Source: Achromobacter marplatensis (GTDB lineage Bacteria > Pseudomonadota > Gammaproteobacteria > Burkholderiales > Burkholderiaceae_B). Taken from it: 64,000 nt of DNA. A program made the position numbers and the translations under genes. Below are positions 32,926 to 41,640 of the stretch, one piece after another. Location of the stretch: positions 310,001 through 374,000 of the forward strand of contig NZ_NJIG01000002.1 in the NCBI RefSeq assembly GCF_002209535.1, read 5' to 3'. The notes beneath the pieces were generated by a model. The model made no database searches. It was not told the DNA's origin and saw nothing but the letters and a program-made list of their open reading frames with translations. The stretch's first letter is position 1. The number at the start of each line of letters is the position of its first letter.

Positions 32926-33261
32926 TTAACGGCGCCAATCGCCGTGGCCGTGGCCGTGTCCGCGGTAATAACCCGGGCCCGGGCCGTAGTAACGCGGGGG
33001 CGGGCCGCCGCGCCAGTAGGGGCCGCCGCGGTAATAGACCGGAGCGGGGTAGACCACCGGGGGCGCCACGTACACGGGGGCCGGGCGGTAGTAGACGGGC
33101 GGCGGCGGGGCCACGTAGACCGGTGCGGGCGCGACATAGACCGGCGCCGGATAGACCACCCCGGGTACGCCGATGGAAATGCCCACATCCACACGGGCCA
33201 ATGCGACGCTGGAGATCAGCAGACCTGCGGCACCGGCACCTGCGATAAGCCATTTTTTCAT
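32926..33261 (-). CDS. PXPV-repeat envelope protein
   Basis: 111 aa from the ATG at 33261. Signal peptide of about 22 residues (MKKWLIAGAGAAG...ALA), then a low-complexity domain built of PAPVYVAP, PPVYY and RGGPYW repeats, ending in a Gly/His/Arg-rich tail (GHGHGHGDWRR). This matches the small proline/valine/tyrosine-rich exported proteins (PXPV repeats) common in Burkholderiales. The His/Gly tail could bind metal. Role unknown; single gene with its own terminator. Confidence 0.85.
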   Translation of the reverse strand: MKKWLIAGAGAAGLLISSVALARVDVGISIGVPGVVYPAPVYVAPAPVYVAPPPPVYYRPAPVYVAPPVVYPAPVYYRGGPYWRGGPPPRYYGPGPGYYRGHGHGHGDWRR

Positions 33262-33551
33262 GTTGCACCTGCCTGCTGCATGACACAGCAAAGTTGAGTA
33301 TTCGACGGCCCTATTTTCGGTCTTTCCCGCTCGCTTTTGGTAAGCGGGCCTCCCTCAATAGCGACAATCCGCAACCGCGCTGTTGCCTGGAACCGGCGGC
33401 GTGCTGCACTGCGGCGTGGTGCGTCCGCTCTGGTAAACCCGCACTTGAAATCGATTGAAATCAGCTGGAATGGGATGAAGTTAAACGGGTGCGTTACACG
33501 CCGTCACCATCCTGCAAGGGCGGCGGGGCCGCCCTATGACGGGCGCGGCCC
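33262..33551. other. 290-bp gene-free stretch
   Basis: No reading frame with plausible codon use. Contains a GC-rich palindrome GGGCGGCGGGGCCGCCC (about 33518-33534), on the downstream side of the minus-strand ASCH-like gene, without a T run. Promoter of the PXPV gene must lie at its left end. Confidence 0.5.
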
Positions 33552-34049
33552 TTATTCCGCCTGCTGACGGCGAAACTCCACCACCCAGACCCACGGATTC
33601 GCGGCCCAGGCGTGGGAGCCGTAGCGCTCGCACCACGTCAGCGCAAACGCCGTTTGCAGGGGCACGCCCGGCAGCAACGCCGATGATTCATAAAGGGCTT
33701 GCGTGCCTTCGGCGCGTGCGTCGGCTTCGGTCAGGTTCTGTAAACGCTGTATGCGTACGCCCACGATCACCGCGGTGGCGAACGGCTGGCCCGCTTCATC
33801 CGTCAATATGATGCTCTCGCCGGATTTCCCATAGGGGCATCTGACCCAGCTGGATGTCTTGCGCAGCTCCGACGGGTTATCGCGGCTGGGGCCCATGGCG
33901 ACCCATCTGCCGGAATCTTCCGCGTCCGCATACCAGACCGTGGTGGGTTTAGTCGGCTGCGGCTTCAAAATGCGGCGGCTCTGCACTTTAGAACCGTTCA
34001 AGACGGCTTGCTTAAGCGGTTCGCTGAATTGAAGTGACTGCCTTTTCAT
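33552..34049 (-). CDS. phage-type ASCH-like protein
   Basis: 165 aa from the ATG at 34049 (GAGAGGAG lies about 11 bases upstream). The pattern is that of small proteins common in prophages: an opening with LKQAVLNGSKVQSRRILKPQP, then RCPYGKSGESIILTDE, RIQRLQNLTEADARAEGT, and a closing HAWAANPWVWVVEFRR. ASCH-type folds bind RNA or modified nucleosides. No other phage genes are nearby, so it is an orphan of probable mobile origin. Biochemical role unknown. Confidence 0.75.
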   Translation of the reverse strand: MKRQSLQFSEPLKQAVLNGSKVQSRRILKPQPTKPTTVWYADAEDSGRWVAMGPSRDNPSELRKTSSWVRCPYGKSGESIILTDEAGQPFATAVIVGVRIQRLQNLTEADARAEGTQALYESSALLPGVPLQTAFALTWCERYGSHAWAANPWVWVVEFRRQQAE

Positions 34050-34239
34050 GCGCTCGCTATTCTCCTCTCGATTAACGTCCCGCGCGTTTGCGCCCGCGCG
34101 TCGAAATCGATGTGTGACCAGTGCACCAGCTATTTTTATCCAGGTGGAGGCAGTATGACGTGTCGTGTTCATGATGTCAGGCACGGTTTGTATTAGTGTT
34201 GTCTTTTTGTACCGCCGTCGTTATTTGTATACTCAAGGC

Positions 34240-34437
34240 ATGACTACAGACCTGCATGACCTCAAGCCTGGCTACTACTGGTACACCATGGCCAACGACC
34301 CGCTGGCCGTCATCCACATCCATGAAGACGGCGGCGCATCGCTGATGGGTACGGACTACCGCATCGGCGCCGAAGGCGTGGCCGACATGGTCCGCCAAGG
34401 TGAGCGCTTCTTCTGGATCGAACCGCCGCAAGGTTGA
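34240..34437 (+). CDS. 65-aa hypothetical protein
   Basis: Starts at the ATG at 34240 behind a weak AAGG. Soluble, aromatic-rich (PGYYWYTM, FFWIEPP) with HIHEDGG in the middle. Not a family I can name. The preceding 190 bp are less GC-rich than usual and likely hold its promoter. It ends 63 bp before the amidohydrolase gene. Confidence 0.6.
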   Translation: MTTDLHDLKPGYYWYTMANDPLAVIHIHEDGGASLMGTDYRIGAEGVADMVRQGERFFWIEPPQG

Positions 34438-34500
34438 TGCCGAAGGGGTTTGCGTGGCCGGCCGCTGGGGCCGGCCGCCTGCGCTTGTGCGGAACACACC

Positions 34501-35691
34501 ATGACCGACCTGTTATTGAAGAATGTCCGCGTGTCGCCCGCCGATACCGTGGACGTGCTGGTGCGCGCCGGCCGCATCGCTCACATCGGCGCTGCCATCG
34601 AAGGCGCAGCTGATGCCCTGGTGGAGGACGGCGGTGGCGCCTTGCTGCTGCCGGGCCTGATCGAAGGGCACACCCACCTGGACAAGACCAACTGGGAATC
34701 ACCCTGGTACGTCAACGAGGTCGGGTCTGCGCTGACGGACCGCATCGACAACGAACGCGCCTGGCGCGCCAGTACTGGCCATGACGCCGCCAGCCATGCG
34801 CGCGCCTTGGCGCTGGCCTTTCTGCGCGAAGGCACGACGCGCATCCGCAGCCATGTCGACGTCGATACCGATGCCGGCTTGCGCCACCTGGATGGCGTGC
34901 ATGCCACCCGCGAAGAACTGGCCGGCCGCATCGAGATCCAGACGGTGGCTTTCCCGCAATCGGGCTTGCTGATCCGTCCGGGTACGGCCGAATTGCTGGA
35001 CCAGGCGCTGGCCCAAGGCGCCGACGTGCTGGGTGGCCTGGACCCGTCCGCCATCGACCGCGACCCCGCAAGATCCCTGGATGTGCTGTTCGGCCTGGCC
35101 GACAAGCATGGCAAACCCGTGGACATCCATCTGCACGAACCCGGCGAGCTGGGCGCGTTCACGCTGGACCTGACCCTGGACCGCGTCGCGGCGCTGGGCA
35201 TGCAGGGCAAGGTGGTCATCAGCCATGCCTTCTGCCTGGGCGGGATCGACGCCAAACGGCTGGACGGCCTGCTTCGGCGGTTGGCCGCGCTGGACGTGGC
35301 CGTGCTGACCACGGCGCCGCCATCGCGGCCCGTGCCGGCCGTGCGCGCCTGCCGCGAGGCCGGCGTGACGATCTTTGGCGGCAATGACGGCATCCGCGAT
35401 ACCTGGACGCCGTATGGCAGCCCCGACATGCTGGCGCGCGCCATGATGATCGGCTTGCGCAACGACCTGCGTCGCGACGACGAGGTCGAATGGGCATTCG
35501 ATTGCGTGGCGGGAGCCGCGGCCCGCGCCTGTGGTTTCGCGGATTACGGCCTGACGCCGGGCGCGCGCGCCGATCTGGTCCTGGTGGATGCCAGCTGCGT
35601 GGCCGAAGCGGTGGTGACCCGCAAGCCCCGCCGCCTGGTCGTGTCCGCCGGCGCGATCGTGGCGCGCAACGGGCAGGACGCGATCGCCTAA
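34501..35691 (+). CDS. cytosine-deaminase-like amidohydrolase
   Basis: 396 aa metal-dependent amidohydrolase. HTHLDK near residue 57, HVDVDTD near 121, HLHEPG near 210, SHAFCLG near 241 and FGGNDGIRDTW near 300 reproduce the metal-ligand and catalytic order of cytosine deaminase and related N-isopropylammelide hydrolases. The substrate could be cytosine, another aminopyrimidine or a triazine-like ring. ATG at 34501 is chosen; the in-frame extension to 34450 lacks a ribosome site. Its stop overlaps that of the convergent LysR gene. Confidence 0.85.
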   Translation: MTDLLLKNVRVSPADTVDVLVRAGRIAHIGAAIEGAADALVEDGGGALLLPGLIEGHTHLDKTNWESPWYVNEVGSALTDRIDNERAWRASTGHDAASHARALALAFLREGTTRIRSHVDVDTDAGLRHLDGVHATREELAGRIEIQTVAFPQSGLLIRPGTAELLDQALAQGADVLGGLDPSAIDRDPARSLDVLFGLADKHGKPVDIHLHEPGELGAFTLDLTLDRVAALGMQGKVVISHAFCLGGIDAKRLDGLLRRLAALDVAVLTTAPPSRPVPAVRACREAGVTIFGGNDGIRDTWTPYGSPDMLARAMMIGLRNDLRRDDEVEWAFDCVAGAAARACGFADYGLTPGARADLVLVDASCVAEAVVTRKPRRLVVSAGAIVARNGQDAIA

Positions 35692-36572
35692 GGCTGGGAC
35701 AGGCCGAGCTGCGACTCGGTCAGTTCCACGAAGGCCCGCATCAGCTCCGACCGCACGCCGGCGCGCAACCAGATCGCGCCTACCGTGCGCACCGGGCAGG
35801 GCGCCGGCAATGGCCAGCGCTTGACCCGCGCCGCCAGCGCGTCGGAGGCGGCCCAGTCCGGCAACAGCGCCACCCCCAATCCCTCTGAGACCAGCTTGGC
35901 GATGGAATCGATGCCATCGAGCTCGAATCGCACGTGCGGCCGCAGGTTGCGCGCCCGCAGATAGTCGTCCGCCATTTTCCCGCCAACCACGCTGCGGTCG
36001 TAGCAGATGTAGGGCTCGCGCGCGATAACCGCCAGCGGGTCGCGCACCTTCATGTCGGCGGGGGTGACCAGCACCAGCGGTTCATGGCGCAGGTCGCGCC
36101 ACGCGCAGGTCTTGGGCAGGGGGAACAGCGGGTGCACCAGCAACGCGCCGTCCAGTTCGCCCGACAGCACCTTGCCGTACAGCAGCGTGGTGGGCGCGGG
36201 TTCGATATAGATTTCGATGTGCGGGTGGCGGGCGACCCAGGTGCGCAGCACGGGCGGCATGATGCCGGTCAGCGCGGTGGGCGTGGCGCCCAGCCGCAAG
36301 GGGCCGGCGGGCAGGTCGGTGTCGCTGGCGGCCGAGCGCAGGTCCCGCACGTCGCGCAGGATGTGGCGGGCGCGGTCCAGGATGCGCAGGCCGGCCGGCG
36401 TCGGTTTGACGGTGCGCCCGGAGCGGGCGATCAGTGCGCTGCCTACGTCCGCTTCCAACGCCCGCAGCCGCTGTTGCACGGTGGCCGGCGTCAGCCCCTG
36501 GTGCCGCGCGGCCTGGGCGATGGACCCCAGTTCCACGACATGCACATAGGTTTGCAGAAAGCGCGAGTCCAC
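35688..36572 (-). CDS. LysR-family regulator
   Basis: 294 aa from a GTG at 36572, preceded by AAGAGG. N-terminal winged helix (about residues 1-60: FLQTYVHVVELGSIAQAARHQGLTPATVQQRLRALE) and a LysR effector domain with ALLPDWAASDAL near the C-terminus. Divergent from the mandelate-racemase-type gene across 162 bp, the usual layout for a LysR protein and its target. The in-frame extension to 36671 would read into the operator region and lacks a ribosome site. Confidence 0.92.
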   Translation of the reverse strand: MDSRFLQTYVHVVELGSIAQAARHQGLTPATVQQRLRALEADVGSALIARSGRTVKPTPAGLRILDRARHILRDVRDLRSAASDTDLPAGPLRLGATPTALTGIMPPVLRTWVARHPHIEIYIEPAPTTLLYGKVLSGELDGALLVHPLFPLPKTCAWRDLRHEPLVLVTPADMKVRDPLAVIAREPYICYDRSVVGGKMADDYLRARNLRPHVRFELDGIDSIAKLVSEGLGVALLPDWAASDALAARVKRWPLPAPCPVRTVGAIWLRAGVRSELMRAFVELTESQLGLSQP

Positions 36573-36596
36573 GGCGGCAAGCCTCTTGGGAAGATG

Positions 36597-36610
36597 GAAT
36601 ATCCATATTC
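36597..36610. promoter_or_regulatory. palindrome GAATAT-CC-ATATTC, candidate LysR operator
   Basis: A perfect 6+6 dyad in the gap between the divergent LysR and enolase-superfamily genes, 25 bp before the LysR start. AT-rich dyads of this size and place are typical autoregulatory sites of LysR proteins. Binding is inferred. Confidence 0.45.
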
Positions 36611-36734
36611 TAAAGATGCGTGACGATAATTGTTGTTTTCTTTGGCGAAGGGAAGAATACGTCCAGAGCATTCAGTCCGCGCAAGCTGCGTTGGCGCCGC
36701 CTGTCGGAATTTTTCCCTTATCAAGGAGCCTGCC

Positions 36735-37862
36735 GTGCCCATCATTGAATCCATTGACGTATGCGCCGCCGCGGTGCCGTTGGACAAAGTCACTTCATTC
36801 TCGAACCGCACCGTCTCCACGCGGCACTATGGCCTGGTCAAGGTGCGTTCCACCGACGGCGTGGAAGGCATCGGTTTTTGCTATGTGGGCAGCGCTGGTG
36901 GCGCCATCTTCGAGGCGGCGGTGCAAAGCCTGCTGGGGCCCGTGTTGCTGGGCAAGGACTCGCATGCCGTGGAAGGCCTGTGGCAGGCCATGTACCAGGA
37001 GGCGCTGCTGCAAGGCCGCCAGGGCACCGTGATGCGCGCGTTGAGCGCACTGGACATCGCGCTGTGGGACCTGAACGCCAAGACGGCCGGCCTGCCGCTG
37101 CACAAGTTCCTGGGCGCGGTCGAACTGGAAACCGTACCTGCCTATGCCAGCGGCGGCTACTACCTGGAAGGCAAGACGCCGCAGCATCTGGGCGAAGAAA
37201 TGGCCAGCTATGTGGACAAGGGCTTCAAGGCGGTCAAGATGAAGACCGGCCGCTTGTCGCCGCGCGAAGAAGAAGCGCGCTTGAAGGCGGCGCGCGAGGC
37301 CGTAGGCCCGGACGTCGAGCTGATGATGGACTGCAATAACGCCTGGCAGGACGTGACTCAGGCCATGCAGTACATCCGCCGCTTCGAGCAGTACGAGCCC
37401 TATTTCATCGAAGAACCGTTCAGCCCGGATGATATCGACAGCCATGCCAAGCTGGCGCGCCTGACGCATCTGCCGATCGCCACTGCCGAAATCGGCTATG
37501 GCCGCTGGTATCACAAGGAACTCTTGGACAAAGGGGCGGCAGGCATCCTGCAGACGGACGCGGCGGTGTGCGGCGGCATCACCGAATGGAAGCGTATTGC
37601 GGCCACCGCGGCCAGCTATGGCGTGGTCGTTTGCCCGCACTGGTTCCACGACGTGCACGCGCCGCTGGTCGCGGCCACGCCAAACGCCCGCTACGTGGAA
37701 TTCTTCTGGGACGACCAGGTGCTGAACTTCCGCAAGCTGGTCGATCGCCAACTGACCCATAAGCAAGGACGCGTGGTGTTGCACCAGGAGCCCGGCTTGG
37801 GCTTCGGCTTCGACGAACGCATGGTCGAACGGTTCGGCAAGTGGACCCGCGTCGGCCGCTGA
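36735..37862 (+). CDS. mandelate racemase / muconate-lactonizing enzyme family protein
   Basis: 375 aa from a GTG at 36735 with AAGGAG six bases upstream. Enolase-superfamily barrel with base K168-M-K170, Mg2+ ligands D199, E226 and E252, and the second base H302 with partner D275 (LQTDAAVCGG...PHWFHDVH). The KxK plus His/Asp set is that of the mandelate-racemase subgroup, which works on sugar acids and hydroxy acids by proton abstraction. Substrate not deducible. Downstream Bug binding protein and divergent LysR gene suggest an organic-acid pathway. Confidence 0.88.
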   Translation: MPIIESIDVCAAAVPLDKVTSFSNRTVSTRHYGLVKVRSTDGVEGIGFCYVGSAGGAIFEAAVQSLLGPVLLGKDSHAVEGLWQAMYQEALLQGRQGTVMRALSALDIALWDLNAKTAGLPLHKFLGAVELETVPAYASGGYYLEGKTPQHLGEEMASYVDKGFKAVKMKTGRLSPREEEARLKAAREAVGPDVELMMDCNNAWQDVTQAMQYIRRFEQYEPYFIEEPFSPDDIDSHAKLARLTHLPIATAEIGYGRWYHKELLDKGAAGILQTDAAVCGGITEWKRIAATAASYGVVVCPHWFHDVHAPLVAATPNARYVEFFWDDQVLNFRKLVDRQLTHKQGRVVLHQEPGLGFGFDERMVERFGKWTRVGR

Positions 37863-37935
37863 GGTCGCATTACCCGCAGGCAGTGCTTCCCTAAAACCAG
37901 TCGCCGGCCTACGGGACCGGCGCGAGGAGACAAGA

Positions 37936-38922
37936 ATGCAACGCAGGCAATTCATGACCGGCGCCGCGGCGCTGGGGGTGGGGCTGGTCCTGCCCGCCGG
38001 GGCCCGGGCGCAACAGCCGGACTTGCCGTCCGGCCCCGTGAAAATCGTGGTGGGCTTTCCGGCAGGCGGCGGCACCGACGTGTTGGCCCGCTTGCTGGGG
38101 CAGAAGCTGGGTGTGATGTGGAACATCCCCGTCATCGTAGAAAACCGCGCGGGTGCGGCGGGCATCATCGCCGCTGAGCAGGTGGCGCGCCAACCCAACG
38201 ACGGCAACACGCTCTTGATGGCGCACGTGAACAGCCACGGCATCGCGCCGGGCCTGCAGCCCAAGCTCGCCTATTCGGTGGGCCGCGACTTCTCGCCCAT
38301 CGCGCTGGTGGGCAAGACGCCCACCATCCTGATCGGCGGCGCATCGCAGCCGGCCAAGACCTTGCCCGACCTGGTCAAGCTGTGCCGTGCCCAGCCCGGC
38401 AAGATCGTGTTTGGTTCCGCCGGCGCCGGTTCTGCGCAGCACCTGGCGCTGGAGATTTTCAAGGCGCGTGCCGGCATCGACGTGTTGCACGTGCCGTACA
38501 AGGGCTCCGCGCCGCTCATGAATGACCTGATGGGCGGCCACGTGCAGTACTGCTTCGAAGGCATGACTACTGCTACGCCGCTGCTGCAGTCGGGCAAGGT
38601 GATCGCGCTGGCGCAGACCCTGCAGCAGCGTTCGAAAAGCCAGCCGGACGTGCCGACGGTCGCCGAGCAGGGCTATCCGGGGTTCGAGGCCAGCATCTGG
38701 TTCGGCATGGTGGGACCGGGCAAGATGCCTGAGGGCATGGTCCAGCGTATGAACCGCGACATCGACCGCGTGTTGGCCATGGCGGACGTGCAGGAGAAGC
38801 TGGCGCAGGTGGGGGCGGAAGACGGCGGCGGCAGCGTCCAGCGTTTTGCTGACTTCATGACGCAAGAGCAACAGAAATACGCCAAGACGATCAAGGACGC
38901 GAAGATCGTCGTCGAAAGCTGA
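37936..38922 (+). CDS. Bug/TctC-family periplasmic binding protein
   Basis: 328 aa tripartite tricarboxylate transporter receptor. Signal sequence with twin arginines (MQRRQFMTGAAALGVGLVLPAGARA), then KIVVGFPAGGGTDVLARLL, VENRAGAAGIIAAEQVA and VLHVPYKGSAP, hallmarks of the Bug family expanded in Bordetella and relatives. GAGGAG precedes the ATG. No TctA/TctB membrane genes are nearby, so it must use partners elsewhere or act as a sensor. Same strand as the enolase-family gene, 73 bp after it. Confidence 0.93.
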   Translation: MQRRQFMTGAAALGVGLVLPAGARAQQPDLPSGPVKIVVGFPAGGGTDVLARLLGQKLGVMWNIPVIVENRAGAAGIIAAEQVARQPNDGNTLLMAHVNSHGIAPGLQPKLAYSVGRDFSPIALVGKTPTILIGGASQPAKTLPDLVKLCRAQPGKIVFGSAGAGSAQHLALEIFKARAGIDVLHVPYKGSAPLMNDLMGGHVQYCFEGMTTATPLLQSGKVIALAQTLQQRSKSQPDVPTVAEQGYPGFEASIWFGMVGPGKMPEGMVQRMNRDIDRVLAMADVQEKLAQVGAEDGGGSVQRFADFMTQEQQKYAKTIKDAKIVVES

Positions 38923-38950
38923 CGCGGCAACGGGCCCGCGACGTGGCGGC

Positions 38951-39799
38951 TCAGCGCGCGTCCGGGTCCACCCAGCCCGCCATCGCCGAGATCGAGCGGG
39001 CTTTTTCCCGCAAGAGGCGCGCGGTGCCGGACTCCAGCTCATCATCGATCGCGCCCACCGGACCCATCAGGGTAATGGCCGCGGTCATCTCACCCAGCAT
39101 GTCGAAGATGGGCGCCGACAGCGACGTGAAGTGCGGCAGCAGCGCGTGGCGGCAACGGCTGATGTGATGCTTCTGCACCTCGTCGCGGATCGCCTGCACG
39201 TCTTTCATCGTGTAGGAATTGCCCGGCGTGCCGCCATGGCTTTCCGGTACTGACGAAGCCAGTTCCTGCGCCAGCAGGTCGCGTGTCAGGGCATCTGGCA
39301 GATGGGCCAGGAAATTGCGCCCCAGCGCGGACGACAGCAGCGGCATCACGCTGCCCACCCGCAGTTCCAGCAATGGACGGCTGCGGCTGCCTTCGACGCG
39401 GTAGACGATCGTCGGCCCCTTGTTGCCCCATACCCCCAGGAACACGGTGTGCCCGGTGACGGCGGCCACTTCGGCCATGATGGGCCGTGCCGTGGTGAAC
39501 ACGTCGAACTGCTCCAGGGCCGCCAGGCCCAGCCGCAAGGCATAGGGCCCCAGGCCGTAGTGGCCGGTGTCGGCATGCTGCTGCACCACGCCCACCTTCT
39601 GGAAGCTGACCAGGTAGTAGTGCACGTTGGGCACGGTCAGCTCACAGGCGTCGGCGATTTCCTTCAAGGGCATGGGACGGCCGGTCTTGCGGATCACATC
39701 CAGGATCCGGAACCCCACTTCGATCGATTGGATGCCCCTGCGCGCAGCGGTCGGCGCCTGTTCCGCGTTCTTTTCAACCTTGCCGGCGGGCCTTGCCAT
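38951..39799 (-). CDS. IclR-family regulator
   Basis: 282 aa from the ATG at 39799, which has GGAGG at a good distance. N-terminal winged helix (about residues 20-85, GIQSIEVGFRILDVIRKTGRPMPLKEIADACELTVPNVHYYL), then the IclR effector domain with AALEQFDVFTTARPIMAEVA and MPLLSSALGRNFLAHL. Divergent from the MHS transporter gene over 172 bp, so it likely controls the transporter-nitrilase-flavin reductase genes. Confidence 0.92.
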   Translation of the reverse strand: MARPAGKVEKNAEQAPTAARRGIQSIEVGFRILDVIRKTGRPMPLKEIADACELTVPNVHYYLVSFQKVGVVQQHADTGHYGLGPYALRLGLAALEQFDVFTTARPIMAEVAAVTGHTVFLGVWGNKGPTIVYRVEGSRSRPLLELRVGSVMPLLSSALGRNFLAHLPDALTRDLLAQELASSVPESHGGTPGNSYTMKDVQAIRDEVQKHHISRCRHALLPHFTSLSAPIFDMLGEMTAAITLMGPVGAIDDELESGTARLLREKARSISAMAGWVDPDAR

Positions 39800-39914
39800 C
39801 ACTGCCTCCACTGTGTCTTTGGCGGCAGTGTAGCAGCGGCTCAGCCGCGCTTTGCACGATGGCGGGGACAGGTTTTCCGGGTTTCCCCCAGCTAGGTGCG
39901 GCCTGGATTCAAGT

Positions 39915-39946
39915 TTGATAATAGTTAATGCGTACAGCAGTATCAA
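39915..39946. promoter_or_regulatory. inverted pair TTGATA...TATCAA in the IclR/MHS divergent region
   Basis: TTGATA (39915-39920) and TATCAA (39941-39946) form an inverted pair spaced by 20 bp in an AT-rich patch 26 bp before the transporter start. It may be an IclR operator or overlap the promoter. Weak evidence. Confidence 0.3.
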
Positions 39947-39971
39947 TTAAAAACGATCGGGGAATGCAAGC

Positions 39972-41624
39972 ATGGAAGCCAATGTCGCAATGCCGCGGAT
40001 AGACGCCGCGCCGACGCTCAGCCGGAAAGAGGAACGCCAGGTGGTGGTGGCCTCAACCTTGGGCACGTTGTTCGAGTGGTACGACTTTTTCATCTACGGG
40101 ACGCTGGCCGTCTTCATGAGCCAGGTGCTGTTCCCGCAGGACAACCCCACCGTGGCACTGCTTGCCGCCTTGGGCGCGCTGGCGGTGGGCTTCATCATCC
40201 GCCCGCTGGGCGCGGTGATGTTCGGCTATCTGGGCGACAAGTGGGGCCGCAAGTACACCTTCCTGATCACCGTGGTGATGATGGGCGGCGCCACCGTGCT
40301 GATCGGCTGCCTGCCCACGTATGAATCGGCAGGCCACCTATCGTGGATCCTGCTGCTGACGCTGCGCGTCGTGCAGGGTCTGGCGGTGGGCGGGGAATAC
40401 GGCGGCGCCGTCATCTACGTGGCCGAGCACTGCGAACCCCGGCGCCGCGGCCTGTTGACGGGCTGGATCCAGATCACCTCGTCGGCCGGCCTGATCCTGT
40501 CGCTGGTCGTCATCCTTTGCACGCAGGCCGCCATGAGCCCCGAGGACTTCCGCCAATGGGGCTGGCGCCTGCCGTTCATCCTGTCGATCGTGATGCTGGC
40601 CATTTCGATCTATGTGCGCGCCAAGCTGCATGAATCGCCTGTCTTCACGCGGATGAAACAGCAGAAGCGCCTGTCCAAGAACCCCATCAAGGAAACGTTC
40701 GGCCAATGGTCCAGCCTGCGGCTGGTGCTGCTGGCGCTGATCGGCGTGACCGCCGGGCAGGGCGCGACCTATTTCACGGGGCAGTTCTACGTGATGATCT
40801 TCCTGCAGCAGGCGGTGCAGATCGACCAGACCAGCGTCTACACGCTGATCCTGATCGGCTTCATCATCGGCGCGCCGACCTTCGTGTTGTTCGGCTGGCT
40901 GTCCGACCGCATCGGCCGCAAGTGGATCATGATGGCGGGCCTGTTCATCGCCGCCATCGGCTACCACTCCATGTTCGACGTGCTGCTGAAAGCCGGCAAC
41001 CCGGCGCTGGCGCAGGCCATGCAAAGCACGCCGGTGCGGGTCCATGCCGACACCAGCGGCGGCGCATGCGACTTCGGCCTGCAGGCCGCAATGATCGGCA
41101 GCCACGCCGACCACAAGAAGGTGTGCGTGCAGGCCAAGAAATTCCTGGTGGGCAAGGGCATCAACTTCGAATACGCCGCCCCGCTGCCGGGGCAGGACAT
41201 CGCCATGAGCGTGGGGGGCGTCACCGTCAATGGCTTCGACCGCGCTGGCTACGCGCGTGCGCTGACGGCCGCCGGCTACCCGGACCGCGCCGATCCCGCA
41301 CGCGTGGATCGTGCCACCATCATCCTGATCCTGGTGCTGATGACGGCGGTGGTCGCCATGGTCTATGGGCCGGTCGCGTCCTATCTGGTCGAGCTGTTCC
41401 CGGCCCGCATCCGCTACACCGCGCTATCCTTCCCGTATCACATCGGCGCCGGCATCTTCGGCGGGATCGTGCCGTTCACTGCGACGTACCTGGCGCAGGC
41501 AAGCGGCAATATCTTCGGCGGTTTGATGTATCCGGTGGTCGTGATGGTGGTGGTGGGCATCATCGGCAGCCTGTTCCTGCCGAACACCCGCGCCCAGGCC
41601 ATCGACGAAGACCCCATCCACTAG
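39972..41624 (+). CDS. MFS metabolite/H+ symporter (MHS family)
   Basis: 550 aa, about 100 longer than most MHS proteins. Twelve membrane segments with GTLFEWYDFFIYGTLA at the start, GYLGDKWGRKYTF (loop 2-3), LRVVQGLAVGGEYGGA and GWLSDRIGRKWIM (loop 8-9). An extra soluble domain of about 105 residues (about 340-445) with two cysteines lies between segments 9 and 10. It probably imports an organic acid or nitrile for the nitrilase whose gene follows 16 nt later. Confidence 0.9.
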   Translation: MEANVAMPRIDAAPTLSRKEERQVVVASTLGTLFEWYDFFIYGTLAVFMSQVLFPQDNPTVALLAALGALAVGFIIRPLGAVMFGYLGDKWGRKYTFLITVVMMGGATVLIGCLPTYESAGHLSWILLLTLRVVQGLAVGGEYGGAVIYVAEHCEPRRRGLLTGWIQITSSAGLILSLVVILCTQAAMSPEDFRQWGWRLPFILSIVMLAISIYVRAKLHESPVFTRMKQQKRLSKNPIKETFGQWSSLRLVLLALIGVTAGQGATYFTGQFYVMIFLQQAVQIDQTSVYTLILIGFIIGAPTFVLFGWLSDRIGRKWIMMAGLFIAAIGYHSMFDVLLKAGNPALAQAMQSTPVRVHADTSGGACDFGLQAAMIGSHADHKKVCVQAKKFLVGKGINFEYAAPLPGQDIAMSVGGVTVNGFDRAGYARALTAAGYPDRADPARVDRATIILILVLMTAVVAMVYGPVASYLVELFPARIRYTALSFPYHIGAGIFGGIVPFTATYLAQASGNIFGGLMYPVVVMVVVGIIGSLFLPNTRAQAIDEDPIH

Positions 41625-41640
41625 AAAAGCGAGGAGAGAC

